The notes: generated by a model not told the origin, from the letters alone. DNA of 64,000 nucleotides from Pseudeuparius sepicola (GCA_963920635.1 OY987298.1:116736035-116800034); one strand, 5' to 3'. Positions 11,705 to 23,929 are shown, counted from the stretch's first letter. Made by a program: numbers and translations.

Positions 11705-12659
11705 TATACAGTGTGGATAAAAATTGTGGAATATTGCTTATATTTCTTAAAATATTCCTCATATCAAAAACATGTTTTAATAAAAGTGCTAGGGGACATT
11801 ATTTCCCGTTTAGTGATATCAAGCAATTTTTCGTAGCACAAAAAATGTGGTTACCATGGTAACCGACTTATTTTTTTTTAAATGGCACCATACACGTTTT
11901 TTGGTGAAAATTAATACATTGGAACTTTCTGAATACGATGCAATACAATTTTAATGGGGTCGCATAAGAAAAAGATACAAAAAAATTAAGTTTTCTATTA
12001 TGCTAATGACAATGTTTATCAAAATAAACATCAAGTTAGCCATGCCAAAATCAGAACAATGCGAAACTGTCACTAGCTGTCGCTGTCAGTTGCTTGTATA
12101 ATTGTGTGCATTGTTACAGTAAACGTGCTTTTTTACTCAATTTTCTGTGTACTTAAAATGGCGCTTGAATTAAGTGAAAAGGAAAGATTACAGGTTAACA
12201 TATTAAGTACTTAAGTACACAGAAAATTGAGTAAAAAAGTACGTTTAGTGTAACAATGTACACAATTACACAGTTAGTGACAGTTTCGCATTGTTCTGAT
12301 TTTGGCATGGCGAACTCGATGTTAATAATTATTTTGATAAACATTGTCAATAATATCATAATCATAATAGAAAACTTAATTTTTTTGTATTTTTTTCTTA
12401 TGCGACCCCATTAAAATTGTATTGCATCGTATTCAGAAAGTTCCAATGTATTAATTTTCATCAAAAAAGGTATATGGTGCCATTTAAAAAAATTAAGTTG
12501 GTTACCATGGCAACCACATTTTTTGTGCTACGAAAGATTGCTTGATATCACTAACCGGGAAATAATTTCCCCTAACACTTTTATTGAAACATGTTTTTGA
12601 TATGAGGAATATTTTAAGAAATATAAGCAATATTCCACAATTTCTATCCACACTGTATA
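11705..12659. mobile_element. Fold-back element, TATACAGTGTGGATA family, copy 2
   Basis: The inverted ends are TATACAGTGTGGATAAAAAT and ATTTCTATCCACACTGTATA. The arms are inverted over about 430 bp each and include the GGTTACCATGG block and a CTTATGCGACCCCATT block. The short unique centre (about 12150-12210) holds a translation-start-like sequence described separately. The layout is nearly the same as 61312-62838. Confidence 0.8.
12158..12202 (+). pseudogene. Transposase start-codon remnant (MALELSEKER type)
   Basis: In the non-palindromic centre of the fold-back, ATG is followed by an open stretch encoding MALELSEKERLQVNI and then ends. The sister copy at 61763-61807 encodes MALELSETERIQVNI on the other strand. 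The same 15 codons with conservative changes in two copies argue for descent from a real coding start. The beginning resembles N-termini of insect mariner-like transposases with a DUF4817-type helix-turn-helix; that link is my inference from a short match. Confidence 0.5.
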
Positions 12660-13753
12660 CCTAAATAATACATTTCGGAAAAAGTCTAACAATAACATCG
12701 TCGCAGTCCTTTCGACGTTTCGTTCAAAATTCAGGTCCTAATTACAAAAAAGGCCGTACACCAGGTATTAATTTTACACTAAATTGAAGAAAATTAGATA
12801 ATTTGTGATTAGCTAACCTGGTATTTTCAAAAAATTGTCATGCTGTTAACAACTATTGCCTCTCTGAACTCGGATCCTCCATTTATACGGGAAAAATTGC
12901 CTACTCCTCTTTTTGAACTTATTCAACGCTCTTGATTATTGTTTGATGTAAAATTCATTTGAAAACAAAGTTATATCAATTTGTGATACCTACTTACTTA
13001 TATAGAAGCTGACATTTGAACACTGAATGGCCATCTATACATCAACTACGACCGGAACATTTTCAAGATAAGCATTTAGTTAACAAAATGGCTGGCCGCC
13101 TGTTTTAACGGTAAAGCATAAAGCCAAATCCATACAAATATTGTATTAGATACTGTAAATAATTGTAGACACCAAAAAATAGGTATATCATCTGTATTCC
13201 CTTTGGGAACAATAACTCAGCATGTTTCCGTATAGACTACTTTCCTTTTCCTATGGGAAAAGGTAACTGCTATGTTGAAATAATTGATTGCCGTTAAATT
13301 GATTGATTGTTACTATGCCAACAAGAATATTTTGTTGCCTCTCTTCGTTGGTTCTTAGGTGTGCGAGTGCGGAAATTTAATTCCTTCAAATATAATGCGA
13401 TGTGTTACAGTTTTGGCCACATAAACATAAGTCAAGAGAACCTCCTAATTCCCTAATTAAAGCCCCCCAGGAAAGGCAAAATTTGCTTTTGTTATAACGA
13501 ATCTGTACAGTGTATGTTATACAATCAGCTTTCTACGCTTGGAAATGTACACAGTTGTTAACCTCATATTCCATTAAGTTGATTACATATTTGTAATCTA
13601 TGTTTAAGCTAATTTGAGACATAAAATAACTATTGATAAAACTTGGAAATGTGGGTGTGAATAATACATGGAGAAGTAGGTACCTAACTAACAAAATAAT
13701 ATTAAAAAATACAGTAAATACAATAGATATATACTGCTATTAGTGCGGTTTTA
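12660..13753. other. No recognisable feature
   Basis: AT-rich sequence. A short inverted pair around CCCTTTGGGAAC and CCTATGGGAAAAGG near 13200-13265 is the only structure noticed. Confidence 0.4.
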
Positions 13754-14386
13754 TATACAGAATGTTCCCTGTTTTTGTAGTGCCTATAATCTATAATCGT
13801 TAGCTTTCCAAACACAGAGCGTTTAAGGAAACATTTATTTTCATATTCTATTTTGTATCCCTGAAATAAAGTTTAACGATTTCAAACTCGGTATGTAGTA
13901 ATAGGATTTCAAGGCCCCCAGGTACGCAGAAGAACTATTAGATTCACCTGCGTGCCAAAAAATTGTAAATATTACGGCTACGTATTCTATTCAAGATAGT
14001 GTTTTCCCAAATTTATCCGAAAGTAAGATAAATACAAACACGTAAATTGTACATGACATCCTTTCTCTTGGAACTGGATACTAGAGATATTGAAATTTAA
14101 ACAGCGGTGCCTATTTCCGCCAAGCCCGCCACGGGTGAATAGAAAATGGGCAGTTTTTCAGTGTAACTGTGCGCCTTGAAGATCTATTACTACAAACTGA
14201 GTTTGAAGTCGATATCCAGTTTCATTCCATAAAAATAAAAAATAAATAAAAATAATTATTACTAACTTTTTTAAACGCTCTGTAGTTACCTCAAAATCTA
14301 AGGGTTTATAAATGCATGTTTATGGGAACTTTTTTGCTAAAATGATTTTTTCTACAAAATTTTATACTTTGGGGACACCCTGTATA
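13754..14386. mobile_element. MITE-like fold-back, TATACAG ends
   Basis: The left end TATACAGAATGTTCCC and the right end GGGGACACCCTGTATA are imperfect inverted copies. Inner inverted pairs include CAGAGCGTTTAA with TTAAACGCTCTG, and GTAGTAATAGGATTTCAAGG with its partner near 14170. No coding is visible. A half copy lies at 40655-40850. Confidence 0.6.
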
Positions 14387-15113
14387 GGGTTTCCATAACT
14401 ACTTGAGTTAATTTTATCCTATTTTAGATATTTTTTCTTTAATTTCAAAAAGTGTTATGTGCTTTGTGTTTTTTATTCGTCTTGGTATATTAGGCATGCA
14501 ACACTTTTAATGACTGTGTTGTCACTCCACGCTTTCAACGCCCAAAAAGCAGATCCGGCAACACAGCAACAAATTAAGCATTGTCCATTGTCCAGTATTT
14601 AAAGCAGCCCAAACAGACTGGTTTAAAATTCGTTTTAAGGAAGTTACATCATTACATAATAAGAACAGGAATCCAGACATACAAAAGTAAACATAAATTA
14701 GCAGAGTAGAAACATGATACTCTCAGAGAAAAATTGCTGATTCGGTAGAATGTAAATAGTTAAATTTAAACGAAATAGATAAAAGTAAAATGAAGTGAAT
14801 AGGATTAAAAACTATCTAAGATTTCACCATGTATCTAAACTGACATGCAAATCTAAATCTGACCCACTTGGGATTCAGATCTTAAGTGTCTAACTATTTT
14901 TATTTTTTTTGTGTTCGTCTTTCTTCGTTCTCTCAAATGCTTCGTCTTGTCCTCCTTCCTCTTCCAAATTTATCTTATTGGTTGGTGCATGTTGGGGGGG
15001 GCACTATTTACTGCGCTATCCATTGTCCAGTACTTCTAGTTCGCCAACAGTAGACATAGCACGTGTTTGCTTACAATTTTTTTAACATTTATATCTACAG
15101 AATCTTCACGGGC
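14387..15113. other. No recognisable gene
   Basis: The phrase ATCCATTGTCCAGTA or its close variant occurs near 14580 and near 15025, a hint of an old local duplication. Nothing else stands out. Confidence 0.35.
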
Positions 15114-16607
15114 TTTCTTTACAGTGGCGTGCCCATGGGGGGGTTTCGGGGGTTCAAGCAGGTCAAATTTTCAAACTAAAACTGAAGAAAAAATGGAAAA
15201 CAAAAGAAAAACCGACAAACTACTCTACTAAACTACTCTAATAATAAACAAAAATGTTATCTTTTAGGAGTTAAAACAAATGGACACTTTGTAGTCTAAA
15301 GACAGATATTCGGATAATGATAATAATAATTGCACTGTACAGTTCTCCTTCTGCGGCGTAGCTACAGGAGTAGGGGTACAGAATACAGATGATCAAATAC
15401 ATCTGTACCGTCAAATGGGACGAATCGGGATGCTGCGCTGGGGTCAATCGGGACTCGGGGCAAACAGGTTTTCGGGAAAATAACTCGCCGCGGTGTCGCG
15501 AGGCTAATCCCATATATAGCAAAATTACATTGACGGAATATTCTAATAATATTTTTTCAGAGAAGATGCATATTGCATAAAAACTGTAGAAACATTATCT
15601 GAACATTCAGGAAACATTCAGGTGTTTGCCTTTTGAAGGTACTATTTCACGTACCTATTATAAATAATATCCACAAATATTCATTGAAGATTAATTTGAA
15701 ACTTCAGAAGCATTTTTGTATGTTCTATGTATATCCATTTAATATGCACGTGTAAGTTATAAAATAAACGCTAACGCCGGGTGCAGGGTTCGAACCTACG
15801 ACCATCGATTTACAAGTTCAACGCTCTGACCAACTGAGCCATCCACGTACTTGGAACTATTACCTAGCTAAAAATAGTGTAAGCTAGAATCTCGATGACG
15901 TCATGATATTACAGTTATCGCCACTTGTGAATATTGATAAGATAAGTATATCGTAAATGTCTTATATACAACCATTTGTTCACATTCATAAGATATTTGC
16001 TGTATGAATATACTATTTAACATGTTCCAGCAATATTCCAAAATTGCACATTCCTAAGGTGAACGTGCCTGTAATGTACTTAAGTTAAATGTTCAATTTG
16101 TAAATATTTATAAGAACCACTAAGTTAGGAATATGTTACACAAGATATTGTGGAAATATACATCATTTGGACATTCATCTAATATATTTTTATCTGCGCT
16201 TAACAAATATCTTGGTTATATTATGCACTTACTGAACATATTTCGTAAAATATTGTAACAATGTTTTATAAATATGGGGGAATATTTTTTGCACATTAGG
16301 AACTTATTTAGCATATTCAAAAAATAATAGATGCTATATGGGATGTTTTCAGGTCGGATAGTAGTCGGAACTCTTAGTCCAAGTCCAAATCCAAAAAACG
16401 AAAACTTGATTTTGGATTGTAGGTTTATTAAAATCAGTTTTGTTCCTTTTTAAGAACAGTTTTTTTTTTTAATTTTTAGTATATTTTTTAACTACCAGTC
16501 TTAGATTTTTCTCCCCCCCCCCTCCCATTCTCCCTCCCCTAAACCTCCATTCGTTTAACCCTCGAACCCCCCCAGACACAATTTCTGGGCACGCCACTGT
16601 TTCTTTA
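15114..16607. mobile_element. 1.48-kb non-autonomous hAT element
   Basis: The element is 15122-16599. The terminal inverted repeats are CAGTGGCGTGCCCA and TGGGCACGCCACTG, fitting the hAT consensus YARNG. The 8-bp target duplication TTTCTTTA is exact at 15114-15121 and 16600-16607. Both ends have long G or C runs just inside. No transposase coding is visible; the short open frames near 15271-15580 are opposite-strand shadows. A tRNA-like sequence lies inside at 15775-15848. Confidence 0.85.
15775..15848 (-). tRNA. tRNA-Thr(TGT)-like sequence, probably a pseudogene or SINE head
   Basis: On the minus strand there is a good A box (TGGCTCAGTTGG) and B box (GGTTCGAACCC). The D arm GCTC/GAGC and the T arm GTAGG/CCTGC both pair. 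The anticodon stem pairs four of five, and its loop CTTGTAA would give anticodon TGT. The acceptor stem fails: at least four of seven positions do not pair. RNA polymerase III promoter elements are kept while folding is lost, which fits a tRNA pseudogene or a tRNA-derived SINE carried inside the hAT element. Confidence 0.55.
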
Positions 16608-16698
16608 AAAAATATTTCTTTAAGGGAGTATTATCACACATAGTGGCAACCCAAGTGTGTTGTTGGTGTTTGTTTTAAAAATTACTAGTTAAAAAAAA

Positions 16699-16854
16699 CA
16701 ATGCTCAACTCAAATACTACATTATATTGGGCATGTTTGGACAAAAAATCAGCCAAAATCTGATGTCTCGTTTGCGAAAACAATATACCTGAAATGTATT
16801 TTCTTCTTCTCAGCAAGCATGCCCAATATAATGTAGTATTTGGGTTGAGCATTG
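16699..16854. repeat. Short fold-back with ~37-bp arms
   Basis: CAATGCTCAACTCAAATAC at 16699 is mirrored by the inverted GTATTTGGGTTGAGCATTGG ending near 16854. The arms are about 37 bp with very few mismatches and the loop is about 80 bp. Confidence 0.7.
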
Positions 16855-16914
16855 GCTTTTGAAAAACATAATGATTTTCAAAATAAACACAAAAACTCAC
16901 TTCGGTTGGTAGTA

Positions 16915-17799
16915 TTTAATGCCATGTGTGGTCATGCGACCTTAAGAACTTGTTTGTCCTTCGCTTTTTTAAAAAAATCTAATGTTTTAAAATAATATGA
17001 TATGGACTGACTATAATATGATATGAACTTTGACTGAGCGGGCGGAATATTATCTTTTGGTGTAAGTCTAGGAATTTTTTTAACGGAAACGCAGGGGTAC
17101 CTAGTTTAATTCGTATATTGAATAATAGCAGTGACTATAGAAGGAATAGTCACTGATAATAGTTATTTATGTACCAAGGCACTGAAGTTCAACTTTTTAT
17201 GACTCATGTGGAATTTAGTTGCCGAGGCCTCTGGCCGAGGCAATGTTATCCACCAGAGAATATTTTATGTCCCATAAAGTAGGTAGGTATAATATATTTA
17301 CACCACTGCTACAAACATTTTTTGAGATAACACCAAAATTAAATATGAGTATACTTCAGTTTGATTCGTTGGACAAATCCTCCCTATACAGAAATATAAA
17401 GCTTCGATTTCATTTTTTGTAAATCCCAGTAGGAGGTCCCTTCTTGGCGAATCCTTGCCATTCACCGCTCTGAATAAAATTCAAGTTGGATTTTGTGTCA
17501 TCTTCTGGAGCGATTATCTGCAAAACTCAGACCCGTCAAGCGGGACTTGGCGCTACATTGTGGTAACGAGACATGGAATCATTTATCAATATCGAGGAAG
17601 CCCCAAAGTTACGTTGATTGAACAGGGTCCTTTTTGCTGTAAACGTTGGTGATAAAGTTACCAGTGAGTGGCAACATTTTTACAATAAGTCGTGCAAAGA
17701 ATTTATAACACGGTATAGTAATATTCTTTCATTAGATTCTAAATCATGATATGATCACGCATTAAATTGTAGTTATTAAAAGGGACAATCTAATAATAG
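16915..17799. other. No recognisable feature
   Basis: Two unsupported frames of 65-67 codons occur here without family resemblance. No repeats with definable ends were seen. Confidence 0.35.
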
Positions 17800-18503
17800 T
17801 ATACAGGGTGATTCACGTAAGTGGTTCATTAGAAGTTTACGGGGAAGGAGTGCGAATTTTAATTTGAAATTTTGGTCACTTATATAACAGGTTGTAAACT
17901 TTCTTTCTAAAATATTTTCAACTTCCGACCACTTTTGGTTATACCGGAAGTCGCTAGCAACTTTGTTATTTCAAATAGAACACCCTATATGCACCATTTG
18001 GTTCCCTATTAAATTCCAAATCTTTTTTTCTTAATATAATGTGAACCCTATTCCTAACCCTTTTCGAGATATTCGCAAATTTTTGATTTTTTGAGTGTTG
18101 CAGCCATCGACCATAGTGATCATAACTTTTTTAAATTTTGGACTGTCGTAGGCGAAAGTCAACTTTATTAAATGGTCTGTATGCCATTTCAAAATATTGT
18201 ACAGGGTGTTCGGGAAAAAATTCCCAATATCAACATCGAAAAATTGAAAAATCTCATTTTTTTCAAAGGGAACCCATATTTTTTTATTGCACTATTGAAA
18301 TGCCTGTGAGAAGACAGTTCAAAAAGATATAACACACTATATGTCTAAATGAAGCGATTGCTTCGTTATTTTACGCAAAATACGTATTTTTGCTGCTCCA
18401 TATCAAGAAACAACGGACCTTTTCTAATAGGCGGCCATGGATTTTTCATTTGTGATTGTCATTTATTGTGTCCCAAACAATAAAATATTAACTGTTGACA
18501 AGA

Positions 18504-18656
18504 ATGGCTCAAATTAACTATTCTAACGAAGATATTTTGAATACGTTTTACACTCAGGGAGAGTGTAAAATAATTTTAGAAAGAACAATTAATGAAAGGC
18601 ATTTACCACCTTTGACGAAAAGAAAATTCAGAAACTTCGAACGAAATTTCATAGTC
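18504..18656 (+). pseudogene. Mariner-like (DUF4817-type) transposase N-terminus, left arm
   Basis: From ATG at 18504 the frame reads MAQINYSNEDILNTFYTQGEC and then about 30 further residues ending ...FRNFERNFIV before sequence identity passes into the fold-back arm. The pattern S-N-E-x-x-x-x-x-x-x-x-YGEC-type followed by an R/F-rich helix matches the N-terminal helix-turn-helix found in a large group of insect mariner-like transposases (DUF4817). The D-x-x-x-D catalytic part is missing. The mirrored copy at 19216-19428 confirms the frame. Confidence 0.6.
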
Positions 18657-19215
18657 ATTTTTTTGAGTGTTGCAGCCATCGACCATAGTGATCATAACTT
18701 TGAAATTTAAGAATCTGGAAAACTGAAATTTTGGACTGTCGTAGGCGAAAGTCAACTTCATTAAATGGTCTGTATGCCATCTCAAAATATTGTACAGGGT
18801 GTTCGGGAAAAAATTCCCAATATAAACATCGAAAAATTGAAAAATCTCATTTTTTTCAAATGGAACCCATATTTTTTTATTGCACCATTGAAATGCTTGT
18901 GAAAAGGCAGTTCAAAAAGATATAACGCACTATATGTCTAAATGAAGCGGTTGCTTCGTTATTACGCAAAATACGTATTTTTGCTGCTCTGTATCAACAA
19001 AGATGCCATTTCTCAAGGAGCGTCACATTATAAGGGGCCATGGAAAATGAAATAACGCAATTAAAATTATATGACAAGGTTAAGGGCTATTTAATAATAT
19101 TTTTTCCCTGAGAAGCAACAATACAAAATTAAATAATACTAACAATTACATAATAATAGGTACTAGAAGCAAAAACAAGAAACTACATATTATAAGTAAT
19201 TTCATATTACGCTAT

Positions 19216-19428
19216 TTAGGTACCTGTTACGTATTTACATTTGCTTCTCTTTGTTTGGACCTTGCCATGGACTATGAAATTTCGTTCGAAGTTTCTGAAT
19301 TTTCTTTTCGTCAAAGGTGGTAAATGTAAATGCCTTTCATTAATTGTTCTTTCTAAAATTATTTTACACTCTCCATGAGTGTAAAACGTATTCAAAATAT
19401 CTTCATTAGAATAGTTAATTTGAGCCAT
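19216..19428 (-). pseudogene. Mariner-like (DUF4817-type) transposase N-terminus, right arm
   Basis: This is the inverted copy of 18504-18656, with ATG at 19428. It carries two more residues (an extra His-Leu) and extends further, through a segment of the type FIVHGKVQTKRSK that corresponds to the G-x-V linker after the helix-turn-helix in the family. It then runs into unrelated sequence up to a stop at 19216. Two inverted copies with the same frame show that the fold-back arose from a coding 5' end. Confidence 0.6.
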
Positions 19429-20164
19429 TCTTGTCAACAGTTAATATTTTATTGTTTGGGACACAATAAATGACAATCACAAATGAAAAATCCATGGCCG
19501 CCTATTAGAAAAGGTCCGTTGTTTCTTGATATGGAGCAGCAAAAATACGTATTTTGCGTAAAATAACGAAGCAACCGCTTCATTTAGACATATAGTGTGT
19601 TATATCTTTTTGAACTGTCTTTTCACAGGCATTTCAATAGTGCAATAAAAAAATATAGGTTCCCTTTGAAAAAATGAGATTTTTAAATTTTTCGAAGTTG
19701 ATATTGGGAATTTTTTCCCGAACACCCTGTACAATATTTTAAAATGGCATACAGACCATTTAATACAGTTGACTTTCGCCTACGACAGTCCAAAATTTAA
19801 AAAAGTTATGATCACTATGGTCGATGGCTGCAACACTCAAAAAATCAAAAATTTGCGAATATCTCGAAAAGGGTTAGGAATAGGGTACACATTATAGTCA
19901 GAAAAAAGATTTTTAATTTAATAGGGAACCAAATGGTGTAATAATATATAGGGTGTTCTATTTGAAATAACAAAGTTGCTATCGACGTCCGGTATAACCA
20001 GAAGTGATCGGAAGTTGAAAATATTTTAGAAAAAAAGTTTACAACCTGTTATAGAAGTGACCAAAATTTCAAATTAAAATTCGCACTCCTTCCCCGTAAA
20101 CTTCTAACGAACCACTTACGTGAATCACCCTGTATAGTCCAATAAATATGTGCTCGGCTTATAG

Positions 20165-21840
20165 GGGTCGCAAAAAATTCGAAGCAGGATGATTTTTTTC
20201 AGGGTTGCTGAGGACTGCCTCTTGAGTGTCCAACCAAAAGATCACACTCGAACTCCTGGTACGAATTGAGCTATAGAGTGGTTTCCTAAACAATATGGGT
20301 GGTTTCCTAAACATTTTTTAGAGCAAAACGACCCTAATAAAAGTTGTAGGGGATCAAAGTATAAACAACTTTTCTTCTTATTTTTTTGTATCTCTAAAAA
20401 TAACGAGTTACAGGGCATTTCTGTTTATGACAAAAATTCCTCAAACTGCAGAGGTGGGCTTGTAAACTTTTTTTTTTTTTCAAAAAAATGATATTAATAA
20501 AAGCTTTCTAGGATAAACTTCTGGTCAACTTTTTGTTATAATTATTTGTGTGTCTTAATATTTAAGTAATGCGCTGTAGAAAGACAACGAAAAATGATAA
20601 AAAAAAGTTGTTCATACTTTGATCCCCTACAACTTTTATTAGGGTCATTTTGCTCTAAAGAAATGTTTACGAAACAACCCATAATGTTTAGGAAACCACT
20701 CCGTGGGCCCCGAACAAGGACTCTTTAAAATAAGGGGACCCAGCATGTCACAGTCTATCACATAGGAAAAGTGAAGCCTTGTTTTCTGTATACTGAGACC
20801 ACATAAGTGGGCTGGTACAAGGTTATGTTATATGTCAGTGTCCAACTGCCATCAAGTTTTATGTGACATGCCAGTGCCATAGATTCCAAAGGAGGCAAAA
20901 TATTTCCCATCATAGTTCACAATTTTTAAGTTTTCTAACTTCCAGATAGTCAGTTAAAGGTAATGCGGCCGCCTGTAGTAGTCCCAATAATTGCAACCAG
21001 ATTTTTCTTGTCTCACATTTAGTAGTCCTACAATTCCCATTACGTGGGCATTACGTATAAGTAAGTAGTTCAAAACAAAAATGGCATTTCCTAAATTTTA
21101 AATTCGCTTCAGTCAGGTCTTTTTTTAATCAGTTTTTATCTACAACTATAAGTTTATTTTACGTTTGTGAGGTACCTTGGAAGGGAAATAAAATTACAAA
21201 AATGAGCACCGAGAAAAACTACATGATTAGAACTAAGTACAAGACCTAATCTTATTAGTCCATCCCGAAATCTGTGAAAGTTCTTTGGGTAGATACATTC
21301 AACAAGGGAAGAAAGTTCAAGTACACATATTATTACAAATGGATTCAGGGTGCAATAGCGACAAATTCTCAAATAAGCAAAATCGGCACTTACTTACCAT
21401 ACTTATATTACTTAAATTCCTGGAAATAATTGAAGGAAATTGAAATATAAAATAAATTTTATTCATTTGGCACTTGCCATATTCTGTGTTTGTTGACAGA
21501 ACATTGTCAAGTCTAATTTTTAGAAATCATTGAAACCATTATTAATTTTTACTAACAATCAAAGTACCTGTTATATTCATATAGATTCTCCAATAAAATG
21601 GCATACTTGGCATCATTGAGGCCATTAGAATGGGGAAGGAAACGGCCTCACTTTGGAAAGTATAATGCTGCCTTTAAAGGGTCCCTGGCCCCGAACCACC
21701 CATATTGTTTAGGAAAACACCTTATAGCTCAATTCGTACCATGAGTGCGAGTGTGATCTTTTGATTAGACAGTCAGGAGGCAGTCCACAAGCAACCCTGA
21801 AAACATCAGCCTGTTTGGAATAGTGTTGCAAAACTGGTAT
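20165..21840. repeat. Fold-back element split by a hAT insertion
   Basis: The left end (about 20165-20310) and the right end (about 21696-21840) are inverted relatives sharing CTCAATTCGTACC-type and AACAATATGGGTGG-type blocks. A second inverted pair lies inside the left part, around GTTGTAGGGGATCAAAGTAT and its partner near 20610-20640. The 973-bp hAT element at 20715-21687 separates the right arm from the rest. Outer boundaries are approximate. Confidence 0.65.
20707..21695. mobile_element. Complete non-autonomous hAT element (family of 1-819)
   Basis: The element is 20715-21687. Its left end CAAGGACTCTTTAAA and its inverted right end CAGGGACCCTTTAAA fit the hAT terminal consensus. GCCCCGAA is duplicated exactly at 20707-20714 and 21688-21695. 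The interior aligns with 1-819 and shows no transposase. It is inserted in the fold-back spanning 20165-21840. Confidence 0.8.
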
Positions 21841-22595
21841 CTTTATTGTACTAATAATAATATGCAAGTGTCTACATATTTTGAAGCAAAAATGATCACC
21901 TGCGAGCCGTTGGGCAAAGAAGTTTTAATCCCCCGATTGGTTAGTTACCTGAGCGGGAAAGTTTCATTTAAAATTCATTATATATGAAAATTTAAAGTTG
22001 ATTGGTATAAAACCTATGGAACCTGCCAAAACAACTAAAAGTTTCTAATAAAGGTCACGATAATTCGTGACTATTTTATGAAAATATTGGTGTCTGGTTT
22101 TTCTGGCAACATTTAGGTATAAAAATATTGTTAATTTGAGCTATAAAATTTACTATTATATACTTCTTATATTACTGTTCTAAATTTTATAAAACTTATA
22201 GTAAAAGGCTACTTGGGTATAGTGATAATTTAGGTTTATGACATGGCACGTAGACGAGGGTGATACAAATCATCTGAGTGAATAATGGTTATTTTATTCC
22301 AGTAGAATACTATCCTTTGTGCACGACTAATAGTTAATTTTTCTTTCTCTATCGATTTTTTTAATTTTTAATAAAACTATTTACAAACAGTTCGCTCAAA
22401 TGCTAAACGTTTCAATTTGAGTAATTAATTTAATGTTTACATAACAGCCGTGGCCTCCTTGATAGGTAGCTAAAATAATTAACTGTTAGTGTATAAATTA
22501 TATCATAATAATTGAGGAAACGAATAATGGATTTATTATAAGACGGCCATGGGCAAAATAGCTTAATATTAAAAATATTGAATAAGAAAAAAAAT
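21841..22595. other. No recognisable feature
   Basis: AT-rich intergenic-type sequence with no definable element ends and no family motifs. Confidence 0.4.
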
Positions 22596-22599
22596 AAAA

Positions 22600-23320
22600 A
22601 AAAAGAATAAGCGCGAAAAAATTCAAGACATCTTTGAGTGATTCTAAGACGAAAAGTTTATATAAAAAATAGGTCCGGTAATGCTTCCTTTTCAAGATAC
22701 AGTGTGTCAAAGTCTTCTTAAAAAATCGCTTTTTCGTAAATATCTTAATAATCCTTTAGCCGATTTTGTTGAAATTTTGCAGGGTTATTTATGGTAGAAA
22801 TAGGCTAGTTCAGCCTCTACTAGATTAAAATTATTAAGTACAATGGCGTCCCGAGGGCACCTTAACCAATAATTTTGTAAAAAAATGTGCGCCACTGACT
22901 TTTTTTAAAACTTTTTTTTTTTGCATTCAGCAACTTAAAATACATTTTTTTTGTCTCTTGAATTATTCTCGTATCTTGCTTAGTTTTCGAGAAAAAAATA
23001 AAAATCACTTTATTGCATGTCTCCTCGACAACATAATAAAAAATTAAAACTACCAATTAACAAAAAATAGTGTATACCCGATATTTTTTCTATATTAATA
23101 GTTTATTCTAGCCTTAAAAATTGCTATAAACGATAATGCTAGCTATAAAAACTATTTGTTTTATTATAATAATTATTAAAAATGTTTGTCACCCTGTATT
23201 TTGAAAACGAAGCATTAGCGGACCTGTTTATATAGACTTTTGGTCTTAGAATCATTCAAAGATTCATCCCTTGAATTTTTTCGCACTTATTCATTTACAC
23301 CCTGTATAGTCAAGTACCTA
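22600..23320. repeat. Degraded fold-back element
   Basis: The segment around GATTCTAAGACGAAAAG at 22640 is mirrored by TTTTGGTCTTAGAATC near 23240, and flanking blocks (AATTTTTTCGC, TCAAAG) follow the same inverted order. The right side ends in ACACCCTGTATAG, a typical end of these elements; the matching left end is not present. The interior is AT-rich without coding. Confidence 0.5.
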
Positions 23321-23929
23321 CCTGGTGCCGGGAGTGTTTTTTTCTGATTGTGTTATTATAGTAATAAATGAAATAATCAAAATAATACACCGGACTCTTT
23401 ATATTTTCAAGGTGATTAAATGAAAATCGAAACTTCTTTTAAAGTGCCGACAGACATGACACTTGGAAACAGCTGGAGACAGTTTTCCACAGTCGCATGT
23501 TGGGCGAAGTGGAAAAAGAGTAAACTCTCTTGTGCGTAGAAAAACACTGGGAAAACATTCCCCGTGGTTACACATCTAACAATTTCTATACAAGTTGAAA
23601 GATATTTATTATAATCCATATAGTTGGCGTGTCGAAATATTGTTTTACCAGCATTATTTGTCACATACGCAATGGAATACACTTTCTTACGATTTACTCT
23701 CAGTTTCCTTGAATACGACCCCACCGCAAACAAGTCGAGCTAGGGTTTCTGCAAAATGGAGGGCTTCCGCATTTTCATAGTGGGGGTGCGTGAATTCCTT
23801 TCAACCAAATGCTCGAAACGTTGATAAGAAAAGGTCCTGAAACTTCCGGCCAGATATCCGGATCTCCAATTATTGATACTTATTTTGTGACTTTTTGGCA
23901 GATAGGGCATATAGGATGATTTTTTTGGG

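Larger units (their letters stand above)
17800..20135. mobile_element. 2.3-kb fold-back carrying a transposase N-terminus in each arm
   Basis: The inverted ends are TATACAGGGTGATTCACG and CGTGAATCACCCTGTATA. The arms are inverted over roughly 850 bp and include the start of a transposase gene in each. The left arm has an internal direct duplication (about 18076-18345 and 18660-18935, around the phrase GTTGCAGCCATCGACC). The right arm has only one copy of that block. The centre near 19000-19250 is unique. The catalytic part of the transposase is absent, so it is non-autonomous. Confidence 0.8.

Noticed and set aside
15775..15848. Functional tRNA-Thr gene
   Set aside because: Acceptor stem does not pair; kept only as a tRNA-like sequence.
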